Assembly: GCF_042650565.1 (NCBI RefSeq)
Contig: NZ_JBHSBH010000005.1
Location: 212,452-276,451 of the forward strand
Direction: 5' to 3'
DNA length: 64,000 nucleotides
From: Nocardiopsis_B sediminis
Lineage (GTDB): Bacteria; Actinomycetota; Actinomycetes; Streptosporangiales; Streptosporangiaceae
Shown here in pieces: positions 59,054 through 64,000 of this stretch. Under the pieces are notes generated by a model. It was not told the DNA's origin and did not search any database. It was given only the letters and a program-made list of their open reading frames with translations. The position numbers and the translations under genes are program-made. Positions within the stretch are counted from its first letter, which is position 1, and each line of letters begins with the position of its first letter.

Positions 59054-59202
59054 TTGCGTCCTTTTCCCCACAGGCCCCAACCGGCGCGTCGCGGCCCGCC
59101 CCCGCGGGGGCCGCGCTTCCCCACGGGGATATGTGGGAGTGCCACACCCGGTCGACGGACCACATGGGGTCATCACATATGGCGTGGATCACACCATGCG
59201 TT

Positions 59203-59215
59203 TAGCGTTCCGGGC
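59203..59215 (+). promoter_or_regulatory. Leaderless -10 element of the hydroxybutyrate dehydrogenase gene
   Basis: TAGCGT (59203-59208), 7 nt, then ATG 59216, without a Shine-Dalgarno sequence. Upstream, ATATGTG (about 59129) and CACATAT (59174-59180) form a widely spaced inverted pair that could be an operator. Confidence 0.45.
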
Positions 59216-59965
59216 ATGGACACCCTGGACCTGCGGGGCCGCACGGCCCTGGTGACCGGAGCCGCCGGCGGGATCGGCCGCGCGTGCGCGCGGCGGCTGG
59301 CCGCCGCCGGCGCCCGGCTCCACCTGACCGACATCGACGCCGCGGCCNNNNNNNNNNNNNNNNAGACCGGCGGCGACGCCCACCCCGCCGACCTCACCGA
59401 CGAGGCGGCGGTGCACGCGCTCCCCGCCGACGTGGACGTGCTCGTCAACAACGCCGGGGTGCAGCACGTCGCCCCCATCGCGGAGTTCCCGCCCGATGTG
59501 TTCCGCCGGATGCACGCCCTCATGGTCCACGCACCCTTCCTGCTGATCCGCCACTGCCTGCCGCACATGAACGCGGCCGGATGGGGCCGGATCGTCAACA
59601 TCTCCTCAGTGCACGGCCTGCGCGCCAGCGCCTACAAGTCCGCCTACGTCTCCGCCAAGCACGCCCTCGAAGGCCTGAGCAAGGTGGCCGCGGTCGAGGC
59701 CGCCGCCCACGGGGTCACCAGCAACTGCGTCTGCCCCGGCTATGTGCGCACCCCGCTCGTGGAGCGCCAGATCACCGACCAGGCGCGGGCGCACGGCCTG
59801 TCCGAGTCCGAGGTGATCGGCCGGGTGCTGCTGGAGCGCCCGGCCGTCAAGCGGCTCGTCGACGCGGAGGAGGTGGCCGAGGCAACGGCGTGGCTGTGCA
59901 CCCCGCACGCCCGCGGCATCACCGGTTCGAGCCTCACCATCGACGGCGGCTGGACCGCCACCTGA
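59216..59965 (+). CDS. 3-hydroxybutyrate dehydrogenase (SDR)
   Basis: A 249-residue SDR that interconverts (R)-3-hydroxybutyrate and acetoacetate with NAD. TGAAGGIG, NNAGVQHVAPIAEFP, NISSVHGL, YVSAKHALEGLSK, NCVCPGYVRTPLVERQI and GITGSSLTIDGGWTA are the BdhA-type blocks. Sixteen unresolved bases (59348-59363) fall after LTDIDAA, but the frame is kept. The gene starts at ATG 59216 and is followed by a MHS symporter and a PucR-type regulator, which suggests ketone-body uptake and use. Confidence 0.92.
   Translation: MDTLDLRGRTALVTGAAGGIGRACARRLAAAGARLHLTDIDAAAXXXXXXTGGDAHPADLTDEAAVHALPADVDVLVNNAGVQHVAPIAEFPPDVFRRMHALMVHAPFLLIRHCLPHMNAAGWGRIVNISSVHGLRASAYKSAYVSAKHALEGLSKVAAVEAAAHGVTSNCVCPGYVRTPLVERQITDQARAHGLSESEVIGRVLLERPAVKRLVDAEEVAEATAWLCTPHARGITGSSLTIDGGWTAT
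59348..59363. other. Assembly gap (16 N) in the dehydrogenase gene
   Basis: Sixteen unresolved bases in the adenosine-binding half of the SDR. The length is compatible with the reading frame. Confidence 0.95.
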
Positions 59966-60021
59966 CCGGCCCCGCGCGCCGGATACACCCCCGCCCACCC
60001 CCTCACGGAAACGGTGCCCCC

Positions 60022-61395
60022 ATGCCCGATGTCCCCCCGCCTCCCCCGTCCGCCGGCCCGTCCGCGGCCCCGGCGCGCGCGACGCCGTTCCACCGGGTCG
60101 TCGCCGCCAGCCTGATCGGCACCACCATCGAGTGGTACGACTTCTTCCTCTACGGCTCCGCCGCCGCCCTCGTCTTCAACCACGTGTTCTTCCCGGAGTC
60201 CGAGCCGCTGATCGGCACCCTGCTGGCGTTCACCACCTACGCGGTGGGCTTCGTCGCGCGCCCACTCGGCGGGCTGGTGTTCGGCCACTACGGCGACCGC
60301 ATCGGGCGCAAGCGGCTCCTGGTGGTGAGCCTGCTGATGATGGGCGGCGCCACCTTCGCCATCGGGCTGCTGCCCACCCATGCCACGTTGGGCCTGGCGG
60401 CCCCGCTGCTGCTCACCCTGCTGCGGGTGGTCCAGGGGTTCGCGCTGGGCGGTGAATGGGGCGGCGCGGTGCTGCTGGTCTCCGAGCACGGCTCCCCGCG
60501 CCACCGCGGGTTCTGGGCGTCGTGGCCGCAGGCCGGGGTGCCGTGCGGGAACCTGCTGGCGACCGCGGTGCTGGCGGTCCTGGCCGTGGCCATGTCCGAC
60601 GCCGCCTTCCTGGCCTGGGGGTGGCGGATCCCGTTCCTGCTCTCGGGCGTGCTGGTCCTGATCGGCCTGTGGATCCGCCTCGCGGTGAGCGAGTCGCGGG
60701 TGTTCCGGGAGGCGGTACGGCGCAGTGAGGACGGCGGGCACACCGCCGAGCGCGCGCCCATCCTCGGCGTGCTCGTGCACCACCGCCGCGAGGTGCTGGT
60801 GGCCATGGGCGTGCGCATGGCGGAGAACATCTCCTACTACGTCATCACGGCCTTCATCCTCGTCTACGCGACCCAGGAGGCCGGGGTACCCAACGGGCAG
60901 GTGCTCAACGCGGTGCTGGTCGCCTCGGCGGTGCACCTGGTGACCATCCCGGCCTGGGGTGCGCTGTCGGATGCGTGGGGGCGGCGGCCGGTCATCGCCA
61001 TCGGCGCCGTGGGGGTCTCGGTCTGGGGCTTCGCGTTCTTCCCGCTGATCGACCTCGGTACCTTCGGGGCGGTCACCCTGGCCGCCACCGTCGGCCTGGT
61101 GCTGCACGGGGCGATGTACGGCCCGCAGGCGGCGCTGTTCTCCGAGCTGTTCGGCACCCGCGTCCGCTACTCGGGCGCGTCGATCGGCTACCAGCTCGCC
61201 TCCATCGCGGCGGGCGGGGTCGCACCGCTCATCGCGACCGCGCTGCTCGCCTCCTTCGGGTCGAGCCTGCCCATCGCCCTCTACGTCGCCGCAGCGGGGG
61301 TCCTGACGCTCGCCGCGGTGCTCGCCTCGCGGGAGACCAACGGAACCGACCTGGCCGCCGTCGGCGAGGGGCCCCGGCCGGCATCGGCCGGGTGA
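60022..61395 (+). CDS. MHS-family metabolite:proton symporter
   Basis: A 457-residue major facilitator of the metabolite:H+ symporter group (ShiA/KgtP/ProP relatives) with 12 helices. IGTTIEWYDFFLYGSAAALVFN is the group signature in helix 1, FGHYGDRIGRKRLL is motif A, RVVQGFALGGEWGGAVLLVSEH and WPQAGVPCGNLLAT follow. The first ~20 residues are Pro/Ala-rich. Its position 56 nt after 3-hydroxybutyrate dehydrogenase suggests a small carboxylate such as hydroxybutyrate as substrate; this is inference. Confidence 0.93.
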   Translation: MPDVPPPPPSAGPSAAPARATPFHRVVAASLIGTTIEWYDFFLYGSAAALVFNHVFFPESEPLIGTLLAFTTYAVGFVARPLGGLVFGHYGDRIGRKRLLVVSLLMMGGATFAIGLLPTHATLGLAAPLLLTLLRVVQGFALGGEWGGAVLLVSEHGSPRHRGFWASWPQAGVPCGNLLATAVLAVLAVAMSDAAFLAWGWRIPFLLSGVLVLIGLWIRLAVSESRVFREAVRRSEDGGHTAERAPILGVLVHHRREVLVAMGVRMAENISYYVITAFILVYATQEAGVPNGQVLNAVLVASAVHLVTIPAWGALSDAWGRRPVIAIGAVGVSVWGFAFFPLIDLGTFGAVTLAATVGLVLHGAMYGPQAALFSELFGTRVRYSGASIGYQLASIAAGGVAPLIATALLASFGSSLPIALYVAAAGVLTLAAVLASRETNGTDLAAVGEGPRPASAG

Positions 61396-61427
61396 GCACC
61401 GGCGGCGGGCGTGCGACCATCGGCGGC

Positions 61428-63317
61428 ATGGACACCTCCGCCCTGGCCGCGATGCGCCGGCTCCTCGACCTCCTCGACGGCAGCGCGCCGGCAGAGGGGT
61501 TCGGGGAGCCGGCCGCCCGGCTGCGGGCCGGAGGTGCCGCGCCCGAGGAGGTCGCCGAGGTGGAGGCGGCGACCCTCGTGGCCCTGCGGCTGCACGGCCG
61601 GCTGGCCCAGCACCGCCGCCGCGAGGCCCAGCTGACGGCCCTGTTCGAGACCTCCGGCGACCTCGCCGCCTCCCGCGACCTCGACGCCCTGCTGCACGCG
61701 ATCGTGCACCGGGCCCGCCACCTGCTGGGCACCGACACCGCCTACCTCACGCTGGACGACGCGGAGCGCGGCGACACCTTCATGCGGGTGACCGACGGCT
61801 CGGTGTCCCCGCTCTTCCAGCGGCTGCGCCTGGACTACGGGGCGGGGCTGGGCGGGCTGGTCGCCGAGACCGCCGCCCCCTACGCCAGCGCCGACTACCT
61901 CAGCGACGAGCGGTTCGCCCACACGCCGACCATCGACGCGGGCGTGGCCGACGAGGGGCTGGTCGCGATCCTCGGTGTACCGCTGCTGCTGTCCGGCGAG
62001 CGCGTGATCGGCGTGCTGTTCGCCGCCGACCGGGCCCCTCGGACGTTCACCCCCGACGAGGTGGCGCTGCTGGGGTCGCTGGCGGCGCACGCCGCCATCG
62101 CCCTCGACAACACCGAGCTCCTCGCGGGGACCCGCGCCGCGCTGGACGAGCGCAACCGGGCCCACGCCGGGCTGCGGGCCACCCACGCGGCGATCCAGCG
62201 CGCCGAGGCCGCCCACGACCGCCTCACCGGCCTGGTGCTGCGCGGGGCCGACCCCATCGACGTGGCGGCCGATGTGCGGGCGGTGCTGGGCGGCGGGGTG
62301 ACCGTCACCGACCCCGACGGCCGCGTCCTGGCGTGCGCGGGCCGCGCCCCGTCGGCGCCGATGGCCGACGCCGTGCGCCGCTCGCGCGACGAGGGCCGGG
62401 CCGTGGCCCAGGACGGCACGTGGGTGTGCGCGCTGTCGGCGGGGCCGCAGCCGCTGGGCGGGCTGCTGCTGACGGGGCGACCCGGCCTGGACGACGCCGA
62501 CCGCCGGCTGTTCGAGCGCGCGGGGGTGGTCACGGCGCTGCTCCTGCTGCTGCGGGCCTCCGCGGCCGAGGCCGAGGACCGGGTCCGCGGCGAGCTCGTC
62601 GGCGACCTCCTGCTGGGCACCGGGCGCGACCCCGGCGCGCTGGCGGCGCGCGCCCGCCGCCTGGGCGTCGACCTCGACACCGGCCATTGCGTGCTGCTGG
62701 CGCACGCCCCCGGTCTGCCCCGGGGCCGGCTGGCCGAGTGCGCCCGGCGGGTGGCCTCCGCCGAGGGCGGGCTCAGCGGGCAGGACCGCGACCACGTCGT
62801 GCTGGTCGTCCCCGGATCCGACGCCTCGGCCGCGGCGCACCGCGTCCGCGGTGAGCTGGCCGCGCACGCCGGCGGGCGGGTGACCGTCGCGGGCGGCGGG
62901 CCGGTGCGGGGGCCGCTGGCGGTCCCCGGCGCCCACGCCGACGCCGACCGGTGCATGCGGGCGATGCGCGCGCTGGGCCTGGAGGGGCGCGGCGCGGCAA
63001 TGCCGGACCTGGGGTTCGCCGGCCTGCTGCTGGGCGAGGGGCGCGACCTGGAGGGCTATGTCCGGCGCACGCTGGGCCCGGTGCTGGACTACGATGCCCG
63101 GCGCTCCACGGAGCTGCGCCGCACTCTGGAGGAGTTCTTCGCCAACGGCCGCAACCTCGGGCGCGCCGCGGCGGCCCTGCACGTCCACGTGAACACGGTG
63201 TCGCAGCGCCTGGACCGCATCGCCGACCTCCTCGGAGCGGAGTGGAACTCCCCCGGCGGCGAACTGGAGGTGCGGATCGCCCTGCACCTGCACACCCTGC
63301 GCGAGGCGGGCCGGTGA
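61428..63317 (+). CDS. GAF-domain PucR/CdaR-type transcription regulator
   Basis: A 629-residue regulator. An N-terminal helical part is followed by a GAF domain (about residues 75-240, LFETSGDLAASRDLDALLHAIVHRARHLLGTDTAYLTL.. to LAAHAAIALDN), a coiled segment, a CdaR-like middle and a C-terminal PucR helix-turn-helix (TLEEFFANGRNLGRAAAALHVHVNTVSQRLDRIADLLG). Its start lies 32 nt after the symporter stop. Such proteins often regulate the catabolic genes beside them, here dehydrogenase and symporter, in response to a small ligand bound by GAF. Confidence 0.9.
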   Translation: MDTSALAAMRRLLDLLDGSAPAEGFGEPAARLRAGGAAPEEVAEVEAATLVALRLHGRLAQHRRREAQLTALFETSGDLAASRDLDALLHAIVHRARHLLGTDTAYLTLDDAERGDTFMRVTDGSVSPLFQRLRLDYGAGLGGLVAETAAPYASADYLSDERFAHTPTIDAGVADEGLVAILGVPLLLSGERVIGVLFAADRAPRTFTPDEVALLGSLAAHAAIALDNTELLAGTRAALDERNRAHAGLRATHAAIQRAEAAHDRLTGLVLRGADPIDVAADVRAVLGGGVTVTDPDGRVLACAGRAPSAPMADAVRRSRDEGRAVAQDGTWVCALSAGPQPLGGLLLTGRPGLDDADRRLFERAGVVTALLLLLRASAAEAEDRVRGELVGDLLLGTGRDPGALAARARRLGVDLDTGHCVLLAHAPGLPRGRLAECARRVASAEGGLSGQDRDHVVLVVPGSDASAAAHRVRGELAAHAGGRVTVAGGGPVRGPLAVPGAHADADRCMRAMRALGLEGRGAAMPDLGFAGLLLGEGRDLEGYVRRTLGPVLDYDARRSTELRRTLEEFFANGRNLGRAAAALHVHVNTVSQRLDRIADLLGAEWNSPGGELEVRIALHLHTLREAGR

Positions 63318-63344
63318 GCGGCAACGCCGCCCCGCCGGTCCCGG

Positions 63345-63884
63345 TCACCCCCGGGCGAGGTCGCTGCGCAGCAGGTCGAGGAGGAGGCCGTCGCGCCAGG
63401 CGCCGTCGACGGGGTCGCGCCAGTACTCGCGCATGACGCCGACCCGGCGGAAGCCGGCCTTCTCATAGGCGCGCACGGCCGGATCGTTGCCCAGAGCGGG
63501 GTCGATGACCAGGCGGTGGTGGCCGCGCGCGGTGAACAGCCAGCCGGCGAGCAGCCGGATCGCCTCGACCCCCAGGCCGCGCCCGCGCAGTTCGGGGTCG
63601 ATGAAGATGTCGAGCCCCGCGTGCCGGAAGTCGGGCTCGTTCTCCTCCCAGTACTGGATCATCCCCCGCACGGCGGAGTCGACCAGCACCACGTAGCGCT
63701 GGACGCCGTCGTCGGCCTCGGTGAAGTCCTCCTCGTTCCACCAGCGCCAGACGTCGGGCAGGGCGACGATCCGGTTGAGCTCGGGGCCGTCGGCGGGCTC
63801 CCAGGGGCGCAGGGACAGGCGCTCGCCGGTGAGCGGGACGGGCTCCGCGCGGGCGCCGGGGTCCTGCTCTGCGCGGCGGTCCAC
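63345..63884 (-). CDS. GNAT-family N-acetyltransferase
   Basis: A 179-residue acetyl-CoA-dependent acetyltransferase of the RimJ/AAC(6')-like group. LTGERLSLRPWEPADGPELNRIVALPDVWRWW is the first strand-helix, IDPELRGRGLGVEAIRLL is the acetyl-CoA pyrophosphate loop (R/Q-x-x-G-x-G/A), and NDPAVRAYEKAGFRRVG is motif B. I start at GTG 63884, 5 nt after GGAGG. Its acceptor could be an aminoglycoside, a lysine of a siderophore-type molecule or a protein N-terminus; nothing in the context decides. Convergent with the PucR gene. Confidence 0.9.
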   Translation of the reverse strand: MDRRAEQDPGARAEPVPLTGERLSLRPWEPADGPELNRIVALPDVWRWWNEEDFTEADDGVQRYVVLVDSAVRGMIQYWEENEPDFRHAGLDIFIDPELRGRGLGVEAIRLLAGWLFTARGHHRLVIDPALGNDPAVRAYEKAGFRRVGVMREYWRDPVDGAWRDGLLLDLLRSDLARG

Positions 63885-64000
63885 GTCTACCTCCTCGTGT
63901 GGGGACGCCCCGTGGGGCGGGGCCCAACCTATCGGAGAAACCGGTGCTCCCGCCGGTGCGGGCCGGACGGCTCCGGGCACCCCGGTACAACGCCGCCGGG

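Noticed and set aside
1..64000. tRNA or rRNA genes
   Set aside because: I saw no cloverleaf-type sequence with a TTCGA-type arm and acceptor stem, and no rRNA-like stretch. A covariance-model scan would be needed to be certain.

Overview
The window is about 73% GC by eye, with codon third positions almost always G or C, GTG starts, TANNNT -10 boxes, Tat and subtilisin-inhibitor type secreted proteins and a DUF222/HNH (13E12-type) gene. This points to a filamentous actinomycete. A Nocardiopsaceae or Streptomyces-like host is my inference, not a demonstrated placement. Two short runs of N (32263-32279 and 59348-59363) mark assembly gaps inside genes.

Layout. 0-3.2 kb: aldo/keto reductase and a soluble NarL-type two-component pair. 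3.3-11.7 kb: a compact biosynthetic locus (FabG-type reductase and KAS III-like protein on the minus strand; ACP, ketosynthase, chain-length-factor-like ketosynthase, AfsA-like double-hotdog protein, HAD phosphatase and an acyl-CoA carboxylase alpha chain on the plus strand). The likely job is to build a beta-ketoacyl-ACP, join it to a glycerol-3-phosphate-type acceptor and remove the phosphate, i.e. a gamma-butyrolactone/butenolide-type product with its own type II acyl machinery. 11.9-14.1 kb: two tandem Tat-type cyclase-family proteins. 14.4-15.8 kb: TipA-like MerR regulator with a VOC protein. 15.9-18.4 kb: an SOS-box-controlled leaderless DUF222/HNH endonuclease gene flanked by inverted arrays of a roughly 71-bp repeat. 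18.4-25.8 kb: MazG-like, MarR/nitroreductase, the mycolic/fatty-acid type fabG-inhA pair, an SDR, a glutathionyl-hydroquinone-reductase-like protein, and TetR with an APH-like kinase.

25.9-33.8 kb is a rearranged tandem family of response regulator, histidine kinase and MacB-type ABC exporter. It contains one intact kinase, one chimeric kinase with two sensor modules, and 5' and 3' scraps of deleted response regulators. 33.9-39.2 kb: DHA2 exporter, FAD protein, polyprenol-phosphate mannosyltransferase, DeoR regulator, a 56-aa membrane peptide and an Sfp-type phosphopantetheinyl transferase. 40.0-43.8 kb: a candidate small RiPP locus made of a prolyl oligopeptidase, a 35-codon acidic precursor and a JmjC/cupin_4 oxygenase with a winged-helix tail. 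43.8-45.5 kb: TetR with tandem palindromic operators and a DUF2306 protein.

45.6-50.6 kb is iron-linked: a FhuF-like ferric reductase, MbtH, ornithine/lysine N-monooxygenase and isochorismate synthase, with two IdeR/DmdR-type boxes. panD sits among them. 52.0-59.1 kb is zinc-linked: three Zur-type boxes precede zinc-free ribosomal proteins L28, S14 and S18, an Mrf-like CobW relative without a P-loop, and a YraQ/TIGR03943 pair. An orphan kinase, a secreted protease inhibitor and an IclR regulator are interspersed. 59.2-63.9 kb: 3-hydroxybutyrate dehydrogenase, MHS-family symporter and PucR-type regulator, which look like a ketone-body/hydroxybutyrate use operon, then a GNAT acetyltransferase.

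Recurring themes are duplication scars at the 3' ends of genes (three cases), apparently leaderless promoters (TANNNT followed by 6-7 nt and ATG), and clustered metal regulation.
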